Source of the DNA: Serendipita indica DSM 11827
Taxonomy: Eukaryota > Basidiomycota > Agaricomycetes > Sebacinales > Serendipitaceae
Reading direction: 5' to 3'
NCBI GenBank assembly: GCA_910890315.1
Contig: CAJVGD010000042.1
Location: 434,001-498,000, forward strand
Length of the DNA: 64,000 nucleotides
This document shows positions 25,063-37,940 of the stretch, in pieces. A program made the position numbers and the translations under genes. The notes below the pieces were generated by a model. That model made no database searches and had not been told where the DNA came from. It saw nothing but the letters and a program-made list of their open reading frames with translations. The stretch's first letter is position 1; each line of letters starts with the position of its first letter.

Positions 25063-26644
25063 CTAGACTGCCTTGCGAGATTCTCCAGGATGAAGGGTGT
25101 GCGTGTCATATGTGAGACGACCCGAATTGAGCAAGCGCGTCACCAATGTGTCGCCGAGTGCCGCCATGGGTGTAAGAATACCTCCAGCTTGCCCAAGCTT
25201 GGGCAATTCCGCATGGTTGAATAATATTGCCAAAGCAGACTCAGATACGAGAACTAGAACCCCTTTTCAATGGATATTTCGACCAGAGTACAAGGTACGA
25301 ACCTGCGGTAGTGGTGTACGCGCCTCCACGAAACTCGACTCGCGTCTTGACGTGTTCTGGCTTTGGACCATCTGTCGACGTGACGTTGGTGTACACAATC
25401 TTGGCCTTGTCCGTGAACCTGAAAGCATGGTCAGTCGAAAAATGGATGAATCGATTACGACATACACTTGCTTTGGTCCTCCACCAGGTTGCGGACCAAA
25501 CCTCTTCAAGAACCACCGCACAGGAGGAAAAAGAAAGACTACAGCGGCGCCGAAAAAGTACATGACACTGAGCATCAAACCAGCAAACCGTGAAGGTGTC
25601 TGCGAAAACTCTTGGTAAACAAAGTTTGGACCGTATCGGAACGGGGGTGCGTGTCTCGACGCGGAGAGTTCGGTGGAGAGCGCGTCTGCTTCTAAGAGAC
25701 CCCAAGTCCGGTTGACAATCTTCTCGTTTATCGATTCCATCAGAGATTGGCCGCCGTAGATGGATGTAAAGGGGAGAGAGTGGACCATTTTGAATGGACG
25801 GACGATGCCCTTGGCTGGAAGAAAGGTAAGAACGGTAGAGTAAACGAGGTGAGGACAAACCTGGAGTGAGCGCAAATGGGTCCTCTAGGCCGATTAACTT
25901 GCTCTTTGGAAGCTCTGCAGCAGACAGGACGGTCGAGAGCGTCCCACCCGACAATCCAGGTGGGACCCGAATTGCTGTCACGCTCTTGCCTAGTGTTATC
26001 CCCTCTCCTCGTTTTAACAATGCACGCGCGGAGAGGTACACGGCGAGATCACTATAGGGGGGGCCGATGAGTGAAATATTCGTCAATACATCGGCGTGCG
26101 CTTACCTGGGAACAGAGTCCATCCCTGAAGCGGGGATGATAATCGCCTTGGATTTCATTGCAGTAAAATCGTACTCTCTGAGGAGATCCCGGATCCACCA
26201 GGGCTCTCCGGTAATGTCAACGTAGTGGACGCCATTGACGGCGCATGCCCTGTGCACAGAGACGTCAACAACCACCTTTATACGTCTCTCTAATGAACAT
26301 ACCGGACAATAGGGGTCGAGTACCGCCAGAAAGGACCGATGCAATTGATGATCACATTGGCGCGTCGGACAGTGTCGTTGATGGCGTGCTCATCCGAGAG
26401 ATTAAACGCAAAGAGTTTGACACCTGCAGAGAGAGAAAGGTCCTTTTTCAGCTTTTGGAGCTTTTCCAGGGAGCGGCCAGCGATTCCGAGGCTAAACTTT
26501 GTTCGTTCTGGGTGCTGTTCGAGATATTCGGTGATGAGCGTGCCTTGGGAGTGTTGATCATTAGCTGCTAGGATGCTGTCTTGCTGCCTTACCAGTGTAT
26601 CCGGTCGCTCCAAGAATGAGAACGTTGACCGTCTGAGTACTCAT
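25063..26644 (-). CDS. Saccharopine dehydrogenase-like NAD(P)-binding oxidoreductase (membrane-associated)
   Basis: The first exon encodes the Rossmann start MSTQTVNVLILGATGYTG; the glycine loop is completed over the first intron. Later blocks are LGIAGRSLEKL, IINCIGPFWRYSTPIV, GVHYVDITGEPWWI and IIIPASGMDSVPR, all marks of the saccharopine-dehydrogenase-like oxidoreductases (human SCCPDH, mycobacterial trans-acting enoyl reductase). A hydrophobic helix (LSVMYFFGAAVVFLF) lies near residue 290. The last exon (ESALAILFNHAELPKLG to SRKAV) has the family's C-terminal AMAALGD-like block. Members sit on lipid droplets or membranes and probably reduce lipid intermediates; true saccharopine metabolism is unlikely. 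It converges with HTS1 with about 108 bp between stops. Confidence 0.82.
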
Positions 26645-26823
26645 GACGCCGTCTAGATGTCGGAATAGAGATAGTAAAGCTTAGAGATGGATACAAAGCG
26701 AGCTCGACGGAGACGCTGGTGTGGTCAGGAGTCAAGGTTGGAGCGTAGGACTCTCCACTTAGCAAAATGTCTCACGGAAGTCAAATCAAACAGTGCAAGT
26801 GGTGAGGATTACAAGAGTATAGT

Positions 26824-27573
26824 CTACTTTGACTTTGCTTTAATTACGCCATCCTTTGAGAGCATAGGCATGACGATGCTAAAGACGCTCCCACCGCTAA
26901 ACGAGCCCTTGCCGTGGCTAGCCCCGACGAGCTCGGAGATGCGCTCCACAATAGCTTTGGGGTTAGGATTCTTGTCAGCGGGGAAGAGAGACTCGTCAGA
27001 GCGAATCTCGGCATAGGCGCTCTCTATCGCCGCTCGGAGTTGGGCCTCGTCGAGTTGTCTTGGGAGAATAGACTCTAGATAGGCTGCTTCTCGTTCTTCA
27101 TTCTCTGCAGTCTCTACTAGGTTGGAGGATCGATACTCTTCTGCAGCTGCTTTCTACATTGGATTAGTGGAAGGATATCGTTTCCAGTGGACGCACTCGT
27201 TTTGTAATAGCCTTTCTGACGCTCTTTAATGCACTCTCTTCCAGCTTTTCAGGCGTAGTGCCCTTTTGAGATGCCAGCAACTTTTGCTCGGTCTGGAGTT
27301 CGCCAATGACCGTCTTTACCGGGGGTTTAGTGTCTCATAGGGATAGGCTTTATTACATACACGGAGGAGATTTGTTCGAAAGCTGTCCCGTGTTTTTCGC
27401 GCGTCCATGAGCTGTCGAGTGAGGAATTTGTCCAGATGCATATCTCCCTGGAATGTGACGGTGCTATTGAAGCGTATTCTGTGCACGAGAGCTGGGGTTG
27501 CCATTCTACGCAGCGACGCCGTTGTCGACGCGGCTGGAACGCGTACAATCAATGTCGAAAATGATAAATGCAT
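26824..27573 (-). CDS. AIM41: YqeY/GatB-C-terminal-like mitochondrial protein, AIM41 type
   Basis: Three exons. The N-terminus (MHLSFSTLIVRVPAASTT... with many Arg/Ser, no acids) is a mitochondrial presequence. The mature part starts LDKFLTRQLMDARKTRDSF, typical of the YqeY family, continues VKTVIGELQTEQKLLASQKG, then AAYLESILPRQLDEAQL and the glycine-rich GASHGKGSFSGGSVFSIV end. The family resembles the tail domain of the GatB subunit of Glu/Asp-tRNA amidotransferase; yeast Aim41 is mitochondrial with an uncertain role. Its ATG lies 168 bp from that of UBC12 on the other strand, so they probably share a promoter region. An upstream in-frame start exists at 27642. Confidence 0.85.
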
Positions 27574-27741
27574 TGTCTGTAAAGGAAGGAGAATAGAACC
27601 CGAGAGCAGTGCACAGACGCCAGTACGCTGACTGGAATCCAACCGGCGCCTTTGCTTTGGGTCCGTTGCAACTTGGAGCTCGCCACAACCCGCCAGAGCA
27701 ATAGACCGTCTATTCCCACTAATCTACAGCATAAATCCACA

Positions 27742-28611
27742 ATGATCAAGGTCAGCATCCTCCAGCATCCCCTCTGTAGTCAGCATCCGTGGCTAACCAG
27801 TCTCCGCAGATCTGGAACATGAAGAAGGCAGAGGGCTCTGGTCCCAAGAAACCAAAGACGAGTGCCGCTCAGATTCGCGTCCAGAAAGGTCAGCCCCGCC
27901 GCTTTATTAAGCATCCCATATCAGCGCTCACGCTCTGGCCCAATAGACGTGACAGAGCTCGAGCTACCACGGACGATGAAGATGGATTGGCCAGATGCAA
28001 ATGATCTCCTCAACTTCTTCCTCACTATTTCCCCCGATGAGGGTACGTTTCCTGCACTCTTTCCAGTCCAGATCCGAGCTCACTAGGCGCCGTGCTGCTT
28101 CAGGCATGTACAAAGGCGGATCGTTCAAGTTTAGCTTTGCCATTAACAGCAACTATCCTCACGAGCCCCCAAAGGTCAAGTGTGTTCCCAAGGTGCGTAC
28201 AGCGTGTCGTGTGCGCGTTTGGTGGCTGGACGCTGACGGAGTCCCTTTCTTGCCCCTTTTGGAAACCCATTTCTGAATTCCCAGATCTATCATCCAAATG
28301 TCGATCTCGAGGGCAATGTCTGCTTGAACATTCTCCGCGAGGACTGGAAGCCCGTCTTGAACCTCAACTCGGTCATGGTCGGTCTCCAGTATCTCTTCTT
28401 GGAGCCAAACGCAGACGACCCGCTCAACAAAGGTTCGCTTTATCTCACCTTTGCTTGACATCCGAGCTCACACCTTGTCCCTTTTTCCACAGAGGCCGCC
28501 CAGGACCTGCGGAGCAATCGTCAAAACTTTATCCGCAATGTCAACAGGTCAATGGCAGGCGGAAGCGTCAATGGCGAGACGTTTGACAGAGTCCTCAAGG
28601 ACGCCGAGTAG
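27742..28611 (+). CDS. UBC12: NEDD8-conjugating enzyme E2 (Ubc12)
   Basis: A 9-nt first coding exon (Met-Ile-Lys) is spliced to [16 protein letters not shown], giving the N-terminal extension that is diagnostic of Ubc12 and docks on the NEDD8 E1. The E2 core follows: [34 protein letters not shown], then [20 protein letters not shown] with the catalytic Cys, and [19 protein letters not shown]. It ends RVLKDAE at 28609-28611. Introns are about 60 nt and in phase. The enzyme transfers NEDD8/Rub1 to cullins and so activates cullin-RING ubiquitin ligases. It diverges from AIM41 and converges with the methyltransferase-like gene. Confidence 0.93.
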
Positions 28612-28828
28612 ACGGGATCCCAGCTGGCGTCTGTGCCACTCATCTAACTTGGGCCCCCTTTTCTGCGTGCATAGATTACGCTGGAGCGTACCATGCTCCC
28701 CTGAGCGGGTTTCCGAGCTCCTTTTCCCATTGCATTTGTACCGCTCTATCCAGCTGCCCTTATGTATGTGTTCATTCGTACAATACACCCGCAACTCCCT
28801 CTCTATTCGTCGTCCATTTAAGAGTTAT

Positions 28829-30136
28829 CTACAAGATGTACTCGTCGGAACGTTTGGTGGCCACCCAGAATTCTGCTTGGTAGATCCATTTCATCATGGC
28901 TTCACTATCCGCAGTGTATTCGCTTGGAATCGTTTTACGGGTTGTCGTATCGACGTCAAAGCCAACGAGATTGGCGAGATGCAAGACCTCGTCGAGGCTT
29001 AGTTCGAGCGTTGCGTTAGAATAGAGCAGAGGACCAAGATTGATCCAGCGTCCTCCTGGACGAAGGAGGTAATGAATATGTGATAGCTATGTCCACGTAT
29101 TAGCTGGTGTTGCCTGGATGCAGAGTACGTACATAGGAAATTATATTGCTTGCCGTATCTATAAAGTAGAGTGTGACAATCACGTCGTAGCCGCCTCTTC
29201 CATTTGCGGACAAGAGTGAGTTTGAGTGAGCAGTATCTTCGTTTGGGGGCGTGAGGCTCAAGAAGTCTTGGTCAGAGAGTGTCCAGTTGTTGGACTGTCG
29301 TGGTACGACATCTGGGAATGTGATTCCGCGAAAGGTGTTTGAGCTCGAGCGTTGGTGGGACCACCAGTGTGCATAGGGATGTACCGTGTGTTGATGTGGT
29401 CGATTTGTGCTCTCTGGGTGGAGGACAAGGTTTAGGGCTAGATTCATATAAAACGAGAGCTCGCAAGATGTTGTGTCAAAGCCTGAGTTATGTCAGAGGA
29501 GATATACGTAGTGAGGGATATCTAACCTCGTTGTGAAATCTCCCAAGCTAGTCTCCCGAGCCCTGCTCCTGGAACGAGTACTTTACATCCCGCTCGTTCA
29601 TCTCCAGGGGTACGTTCCAGCTCTTCCAAGATGGACGAAAATATGACCTTTCTCTCCTCCTTTCCTTCTATGCTCCAATCTCGGACAAGATGCTTAAACG
29701 CCTCTCGTACTCGTCCGACATCCGTCGCCTTGCTTGATAGTTCTGTGGTGTGCTGGAGAGATGGATACGATCTAAACGCAGCTGAGCAAATGCTCTTTGC
29801 AAGTCGTGCATTTTGCTCATGGCAGCGTTCGAGTGTATCCACTTTTTGTCGATATCCAAGTTCGAGCGCCATTCGTTTATGCCCTCCTCGTAAAGATGCG
29901 AGTTTTGTTCGGTATGTGTATACCTCTGCATTTGATATCTTTGCATATGCGTTAAATGAGGCGTATGCGCGCTCTAGCGAAAAGGAAGAAGCGGCGGCGG
30001 TTGTTCCATATGGCACAGGGCCGTCAGAAGAAGGAATCTTGGTCGATAGAATGGTCTTGAGATGCTTCTGGAGTCGATAGATTCCCCATGTCATGCACAG
30101 AACGGTGAGCGCTATGACAGCTGCTGTCGCCGCCAT
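28829..30136 (-). CDS. N2227-type S-adenosylmethionine methyltransferase (carnosine N-methyltransferase-like)
   Basis: After a hydrophobic N-terminal helix, a helical domain leads to the SAM loop KVLVPGAGLGRLAWEISQRG. Then come the family blocks CELSFYMNLALNLVLHP, ITFPDVVP, YDVIVTLYFIDTASNII and YLLRPGGRWINLGPLLY, and a C-terminus ending RSDEYIL. Three exons; introns end at the ISQRG|F and ISY|LSH joints in phase. Human CARNMT1 methylates carnosine and some protein histidines; fungi lack abundant carnosine, so a protein or peptide histidine is the more likely target (inference). Start taken at MAATAAVIALTV (good context); the frame is open to an ATG at 30301, which would add 55 residues. Confidence 0.85.
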
Positions 30137-30548
30137 GGCTGAAACGAGTGGGATTGGACGAGTTTCGCGTAAAACCAGATGTGTCGTAAACAAGAGTTCT
30201 AGCCAGTTTTTACGGATGAATTGAGTGTCTATCGGAATCAACAATCGGCCATTTTGGTTGAATCCAAGGTTGAGCAGATGCCACCGGCGAATATACTCCA
30301 AGCTTGAACCTAACCACGACGACGACGGGGCTGCGTAAGCTCAGGGGAGTGCTGCTATTTGCCACGCATTTACAGTATACAAGTCCTTATTCTACTCCGG
30401 CCTCTGCCAATCAAACTCGCTGCAGACGGCTGGTCAACGCGAGTAAACAACTGGGCAACCGAGCCGCTGGCAAGCATTCCTGACTTGTAGACTAGCTGAC
30501 AACGTCGTTTATAATCGTTTAAGAGGTGTTTATAACCGCTGTCGTTGG
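30137..30548. other. Divergent promoter region between methyltransferase-like and TBC genes
   Basis: About 410 bp between head-to-head genes. The left part may be coding if the longer methyltransferase start is used. No further gene seen. Confidence 0.4.
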
Positions 30549-33037
30549 ATGGACGCCCCCACTCTGGTCGTCGTCCCGCCTTCTCCCGGGAGCCAGCTGA
30601 GCACTCGCTCAAAGGGCCAGCACGCGTATCCTCAAATAGACAATTCTACAACAGCGGCACCAAATTCGAATTCGATTGACACGCTTGGCTCCAATTCCTA
30701 CCAGCCCTCTGAGAGCAGGAGCTCGAGTGAAAACACGGCTGTCAACATCTACAGTATGTACAGTGATGGAGGACCAGACGCCGACCCGAGATTATCCTAC
30801 ACCGCTGATACAAGCGCCAAGAGACTAGTAGGACGTGGGACGTCTAGCCGTACAAACTCTCCGCCAACAAACATGGGCAGCCCAGAGTTTCGATATTCAA
30901 CCACGAGCTCGAGACAAAACTCTGTGCACGAAGGCGTCTACGAGACCCAGTCTCCAATGATCTCTGCGACGACGAGCGCTCCCAAGACATCGTCGACAAC
31001 ACGGAGTGCAGCTTCACCTATCACACCAGGAGAGAGTCCAACCGGCCAGGTGATTGAGCGCACGGGCTTTGGTCAGCCGGCCATCTTGATCAACCCTCCC
31101 CCGCGCCGGAGTTCGCGTCAGTCATTGCACTCGAATAGACTGTCGAATGATCGTGATGTAGATGGACTGTCGACGAATTCGTCTCATCATGGCTCCTCGT
31201 CGATGCCCCGTGCGAGTTTGTCGCCTACTAGGGTATCGTCGGACCCTGCGACGTCTGCCACCTCGTCGTCGGCACAGAGTCTCCCAAAAGCTATTATACC
31301 ATCCCCTATTCGACCTATGGCACCGTCTCCTGGCGCGAATGAGGACCCTGACAGCTACTTTGTCCGAGCGACGTATGCAGCCTTTGATGTCTCTGGTGTG
31401 CGAGGAGATGGTTATGAGGAAGGGGAAGAATTGACGAGAGCGAGGATGGGTACCGGACGTAACAATCTCCCATCGCCGTTGCCAGACACTGCCAAGCGAT
31501 TGACCATGGGACCAAAAGAGCTCAATGAGAAGGAGGTGCAAATATTGGGTCAATTAGATCGGTCCGCTCATTTCATTCATCACCGATCTCAGGCTCATCC
31601 TTTTTGCAGATATGGCTTCTATGCACCACCTTCCGACAATCGCCTCGTCTTGCTTGCGACGCAACCTCTTCGGACGGCATTGTCGTCGTACAAGACTGCG
31701 TCGACATCTGCAACGCCTACACCCCCTGTACTACCCGCTCAACCACCTCTCCACGAGACACGAGAGGGACGAAAGACGGAAGACCGCCGAATCGCCAAGT
31801 GGGGTCGAATGCTAGTTCCCGCTTCGCGTGATTCGGGTACCAATATTGCAAGGTGGAAGATTGAGGAGAGGAAAGAGAGAAAGCTCGAGGTGGGGGTTAA
31901 CCCATGGCAAACGACGACGCGAGGCTGATGTTGTGCTAGGAAAGAGTGTTCAAGGGTATCCCTGATCGATGGAGATCTGCGGCTTGGTATACTCTGATAG
32001 AACGAGGGCCGGTTGGGGCTGGAAAATCACGAGGGGACTCCTCCTTAAGAGCGGAAAAGCTCGCTGAAGAGTATCGAGTGAGTCTGAATTCGACTAAACG
32101 ACCCCATCTAAACAAGCTGTGCAGGATGCGATAGATCTACCTTCTTCCTTTGATATACAAATTGATCTAGACGTTCCGCGGACGATTAGTGGCCATGTCA
32201 TGTTCAAGACACGATATGGAATGGGGTGCGTAACGCCACCCGATTCAGTCTTGGGCTAAACAGCTATAGCCAACGGTCCATGTTTCACGTACTACACTCT
32301 TTCTCGTTACATTGCGACTCGTGCGGTTATTGCCAGGGCATGGGCCCTGTCGCAGCGACTCTTTTATGCTATTTAGAACCAGAGGTGCGTATCTGGACTG
32401 CTTTTACCAGACATTCTGACGTTCAACAGAAAGTATACACCTGCCTCGTCCGATTACACGACGATTACGATATGCACGACATTTTCCTCCCGGGATTCAA
32501 GGGGCTTCTGGAAGCCTTTTATGTTCAAGAAAAGATTATGCAAAAGATGCTACCTGGCCTTTATTCCACCTTTGTACGTCGTGTTGCCATTGCTTTGATT
32601 CCGGCTGAACAGCTATGCAGAAGCAAAACTCGATATGCACAACGGCCTATGCCGTCAAATGGTATATCACCTTGTTCGCCAATACGGTCCCTTTCCAGAC
32701 GCAGTTGCGACTATGGGACATTTATTTTCTCGAAGGCAAGGACATTCTCGTCCTTATGGCCGTCGCGATCCTCTGGGTCTTCAAAGGTCCGTTGTCCGCC
32801 AATACTACGAAATGAGTTGACACATGGGGTTTAGATAATCTTCTCTCATCGTCGGCGTCGTTTGAGTCAATGCTCAACCTGCTCTCGTCGTTTTATGTTG
32901 TCGAAGATGAAGACGTGTTAATGGCTTGGTTGCGCAAGGCCATGTCGGATCGGAGACTCCGTCGGGAGATGGCTGGATGGCGTGAAGAGTGGAAAGAGCT
33001 CGTCCATGCGGGAAAGGAAATGGAGGCGCTCATCTAA
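30549..33037 (+). CDS. TBC-domain Rab GTPase-activating protein
   Basis: A long first exon (about 440 residues) is Ser/Thr/Pro-rich and probably disordered. It joins in phase (KLE|ERVF) to the TBC domain: FKGIPDRWRSAAWYTLIE, the Arg-finger region IDLDVPRTISGH, RYGMGYSQRSMFHVL, the Gln-finger motif GYCQGMGPVAA, then LPGFKGLLEAFYVQE, TTAYAVKWYITLFANTVPF and LRLWDIYFLEGKDIL. The last exon ends EMEALI at 33035-33037. Both catalytic fingers (Arg and Gln) are present, so it should be an active Rab GAP in vesicle traffic. The domain is split by six introns of 45-55 nt. It matches fungal TBC proteins of uncertain Rab specificity. Confidence 0.88.
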
Positions 33038-33406
33038 TTTCCCTCTCTCGGCTTCCACATTATCCTTTCCCCCACGTTTTCTTCATTATTGTGCAGGAGC
33101 ACCAACGTCGCATGCGTCGTTCCCGGATTTGTCTGCATGTCTACAGTTTACTCGTGTAGTGGGTTTCTTGAGTTGGAAAGTGTACCTCGTATTTATCGTG
33201 TAATATTGTAGGTCATACATGCGGTTCAATATCCAGGTAGGCACTGCGTAGCGAGTGGTTATGGCGGACTCAACTGAGGGGGAAACGCTCTGGTGTATCT
33301 GAAGTTCCTCCGCAAAAAATGGAAGCAGTCTCATATCTTCTGAGCCCTGATTCCGGCCAAACAAGCACCAACCAACTTGCTCTCTACCATTCTCGAGTCT
33401 ACTACT

Positions 33407-36400
33407 ATGCAACGTTTGAAAGCCAAAGGAAAACAGAAAGCAACTACTCCAAATACTTCAAGGCCAGGTACTCCAGCTAATGACACGGACCTTGCCTATC
33501 AACGAACGCGGGATGGTTTCATTGAGAGCCTCAAGATTGTCAAAGCAGCGACCGAGGCTACCTCATTTCTAGGCCCTCTTAAAGCTGTCTGTGAGATTTC
33601 TATTCAATTCCTTGAGGCAACGAGGGTACGAGGTGCTCGGTCTCCATCGCAGTCCCCGAAATTGACTGTGCATGTAGGCCGTGAACGAGAATACGAAAGG
33701 GTTCACAGTACTCAGGGAGAGTGTTTCAGTACACATCCGCATCCTGGATGAGGGATATACCCAGTTTGAGGGAGCACGGAGAGACCAAATGCCCGATGCT
33801 CTTAAGGATTTCGACGATGCATTCAAAGATTACGTCACGTGAGTCATAGTATCTGCGTATTGATTTTTCGACCTATGCGCCTTCAGCACCCTAAAGAGCA
33901 TCCTCAGTCGGATGGACGAATTAAGGCAGGATAGGGCTCATGGCGTCAAAGGACTCCTCAGAAAGATAGCAGACGCCAAAGTGGAGACCGGAATCATCAC
34001 AGACTACAAGCAAGAAATTATGCAAGCCACGCGCGTATTCGAGGTATGCAAGGTACGGGAAGCTAATATCATACTAACTTCGGTGTAGGACATAACCAAG
34101 CTTTGCCAAATTCAGCTGGAAGCAGAAGGTTAGCTCGATTCGATTGTGTATCGCCTCATAATGACCACCGACAGTGTGGAAGATGGCCCGCCTCGGCCCC
34201 GAAAAGCCTCGTCCGATGGGTACTCAGCACAAGACATGCCTGCAGGGTACACGTGTGCCGATTCTGACGGAAATACGAGAATGGCGCCTAAATCCTAATG
34301 TTGAGAAGCGCATCTTCTGGCTCTGTGACATCGGCGGGTCCGGAAAGTCCACAGTGGCGCTGACACTGTGCAAAGAGTGGGATAGCATTCAAGAAATTGT
34401 GGTCGGTCGCTTCTTCTTCTCAAAAAATGCTCGACAGACGTCAGAGACGGATGACTTCTGCTCGATTGTCGCAGAGGATATAGGTGCTCAGGACGGGTTC
34501 ATCTTAGAGCAGATAAAGAGCAGGAAAGCAGAAGATCCTCACCTCTTTATACGAGGAATCCGTCATCAGTTCACCAAACTCATCGAGGAGCCGTTGCGTC
34601 TTGCAAACACCACTATCGTCCTCGTCATCGACGCGGTTGATGAATGCAACAAGGAGATGAGAAGAGAGCTACTTAACCTGTTGGTCGAGAAAGTTTCCTC
34701 CATGGCGAATCTCAAGCTCTTGATCACGAGCCGTCCTGAGACTGACATTATCGCCATACTTCAAGGAAAGGCTATCGTGAGAGGGATGCATTTCAAGATG
34801 CATGGCAAGGAAGACCAATCCAACTTGGATGACATTACCGCCTACGTTAACAGACATCTCTTCCGGCTGCTCACCATGTCTCAGCGCCAGCAACTTGTAC
34901 AGCGCTCCAATGGCCTTTTTATCTGGATCACAACGGCACACCTTGAGTTGCAACAAGCTCAGGGTCCGGACGCGGTTCGTGCTACTCTCGAGTCACTGTT
35001 GAATCGAGGTGAGGGCGGAGATATCAACCAAGTGTATGCAGGAATTATTCGTAGACTTCAGCGAGAAAAGTCTTACGGAATCATACACAAGGTTATGGGT
35101 ATTATTCTGGGCTTGTTCGAGCCAGTATCGACTGAGGCTCTTGCAAAGATCACCGACATTGCACACTCTCAGCTTCAACTGATCCTGGCGTCAATACAGA
35201 GTGTGTTTCGGATTGATAAAGTTGTCGAATTTCTGCATCCTACATTTCGAGAGTACCTCGTCAGCTCACATAATTTGGATCGGCCATTTGACTCTGCAAC
35301 ATTGCAGTCGGACTTAGCCATATCCATCCTTGGAGTTTTTCAAGAGGATCTCAAGGAGGATATTTGTGGAATCTGCCAGCCAGACGAACCTTACCCAGAC
35401 AATGCACATGTCTTGGACTTGGATGGGCGTCTAGAGCAAGTATGGAGAGCATCCCCAGCGCTATCGTATTCGGTCAGGTACTGGGGCTATCATACGGGCC
35501 CCTTTATCACCGAGGAATGTGTCATCAAAGTGCTACACACCTTCCTAGTGACTCGGGTTCTATATCTCATCGAATTGCTGAGCTTAATGGGCCAGATACA
35601 TCTCATTCAAAACTTTGAGGAGGTCCACCAACATCTTGAGAACCAAGGCCTGGGTGCGTTCGAAGCTGAGGTGAGCTCGCCTAATGTACTCCATACAAAC
35701 TAAGCATTATCATAATAGCTATGTCAGGATGCAATTAGGCTTGTGCAGAGGCATCAGAAAACACTCGAGAAGAGTGCACTGCACGTCTACTCGTCCGCAC
35801 TCTTATATCTTCCTCGAAAAACAAAGCTATGGATGGTATACGGAAATAAATTCTCGGGTCGGCTCCCAAGCATCGCTGGAGTGCCATCAGAGAATTGGCC
35901 CTCATATAGGACTCTGGTGGGAAGCATGTCGATGCCCCTATGTCTGGTATTCTCACCAAATGGACTCCGAGTTGCGTCTGGGTCTGCGGATCATGCTATA
36001 AGTGTATGGGATACAGTAACTGGTGCAATTATTGGAATGCTTGGTGGACACACCGGTGCGGTCTGTTGCCTCGCATTCTCTCTAGACGGACTACAGATCG
36101 CGTCTGGATCTAAGGATCAAACTCTACGACTCTGGGATGCAGTAACTGGCACCTGTATTGATGTGCTGGAAGGACACACTGACAGGGTGACTTGCCTTGC
36201 ATTCTCACCAGACAGTCTCTATATTGCATCTGGGTCTCGTGATGCGACTCTAAGATTTTGGGAAGCAAAAATTGGCACATGCATTCGAGTGCTTCAAGGA
36301 CACACAGATGAAATCTCTCTCCAATTCTCACAAGATGGACTCTGTATCATATCTATATCTTGTGGTGAGACAACTATACGATTCTGGGATGCAACAACTG

Positions 36401-37632
36401 GCGAGTCTATTAGAGTCGTGGAGGGGCACACCAATGTAATCTGTTGTCTCACATTCTCGCCAAATGGGCTTCAGATTGCGTCTGGGTCTCGTGATAGTAC
36501 TCTACGACTTTGGGATGCAACAAATTACACGAGTATTCGAATGCTAGAGGGACATACTGACTCAGTGGATTGTCTCGCGTTCTCACCAAATGGGCTTCAG
36601 ATTGCTTCTGGATCTCTTGACCAAACTCTACGACTCTGGGATACAGTAACAGGCTCATGTGTTCGGGTGCTAGAGGGGCACACTGGCGAAGTGTATTGCC
36701 TTGCCTTCTCCCCAAATGGGTTCCAGATTGCATCTGGGTCTCATGATGCCACTCTACGACTTTGGGATACAGCAACTGGCACGTGTACTGGTGTGCTTGA
36801 GGGACACTATAATCAAGTATCGCATCTCAAAATCTCACCGGATGGGCGCTGTATTATATCTGCTTCTCATGATGGAACCGTACGACTCTGGGATATGAGA
36901 CCTGGCATACATAATGGTGTGCCTGAGGGACGCACTATTGTCGATTGTCTTGCATTCTCGCCGGATGGACTATATATAGCATCTGGGTCTAATGGTGGGA
37001 CTCTGCGACTCTGGGATGCAAAAACTACCGCCATTATTGGAGTGCTTGAGGGTAACGCCAACGGAGTGTCTAGTCTCAAATTCTCGCCAGATGGTCTCCG
37101 TATTGCATCCGGGTCTTTCGATGGGATTATAAATCTCTGGGATGTAACATCTGGTGCAAGTATCAGAATTCCGAGGGCACACAACGGAGATATTTATCAT
37201 CTCGCATTCTCGCCAGATGGCCTCTGCATCGCATCGGCAGCTGATGATAGTACTCTACGACTGTGGGATGTTGCAACAATGTCTTGCTTAGGATACTGTA
37301 GCATATCGTCTCGTGGCTACTTCCATTTTACTGAGGACGGGAAATCAATACAGTGTCGGGACGGAAGGGCATTCAACATCTCCCAAGGCACCCTTGAGCC
37401 TCTTCCATTCTCAGCAACCGCGCCAAACCTTCCGCATTCTCAGAGATACATTGAGCTCATCGATAATGAGATGTGGTCAATTTTTTGTCCACATCGCAAA
37501 TTCAAGTTTCCCCAGGAATTTCTCTGGTTTCGGGCGTTGATACACGAATATAAAATCGCAGTAGTCCTGGGACGTGGCCAATTCATAGTTATAGATTTCA
37601 CAGATTTGTCCAATCGTCGTGCTATCCCTTGA
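33407..37632 (+). CDS. NACHT-WD40 STAND protein (NWD/HET-E-like)
   Basis: Several short exons encode an N-terminal helical region (from MQRLKAKGKQK; includes GFIESLKIVKAATEA). It leads to the NACHT ATPase: Walker A DIGGSGKSTVALTLC at about nt 34330, Walker B TIVLVIDAVDECN, and the sensor-like LLITSRPE. The ATPase exon ends FEAE and is joined by a 47-nt intron to the exon beginning LCQDAIRLV, so the two long ORFs are one gene. Eleven WD40 repeats follow (35940-37320), each about 42 residues with the pattern CLAFSPNGLQIASGS...LRLWD. Such proteins oligomerise on ligand binding and trigger cell death or incompatibility in Podospora. The effector function here is unknown. ATG at 33407 is the first in frame. 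Confidence 0.88.
35940..37320 (+). repeat. WD40-coding tandem repeat, 126-nt period
   Basis: Eleven units. Three of them begin at 36448, 36574 and 36700, exactly 126 nt apart, and stay close at the DNA level (each reads ...AAATGGG(C/T)T(T/C)CAGATTGC...). Outer units are more diverged. This is a coding minisatellite inside the STAND gene. Confidence 0.85.
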
Positions 37633-37940
37633 TGTATTTCGAACAAGGTCCATTCCTGCCAAATTTCTAAATATGAAACACTAGAGGGTCCTCAAATGAT
37701 CTATCTAGAGATTTTAGGACATGAATCACGATACTAGACAGGGCCGTGAGACCTTGAAGATCAGCTGAGAACGATTAGAATTCCCGGAGAGCACAGTATG
37801 TGGTGGAATCCTCCGTTTCAAACAAGCATACATACAAGATAGACGAGAGGAACACTGAGCGAACACGACCCAGCGTAACGACGAACGAACCAAAACCCAA
37901 ACTTCTACCCCTCCGCGCGCGCGAGAGAGAGAGAGAGAGA
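37633..37940. other. Intergenic stretch between convergent genes
   Basis: Holds no gene. It ends in a simple repeat (listed separately) directly beside the stop codon of the pepsin-fold gene. Confidence 0.5.
37915..37940. repeat. (CG)n(GA)n microsatellite
   Basis: About 10 nt of CG repeats followed by about 9 GA units, ending at the base before the stop codon (37941-37943) of the minus-strand gene, so it lies at the very start of that gene's 3' UTR. Confidence 0.9.
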
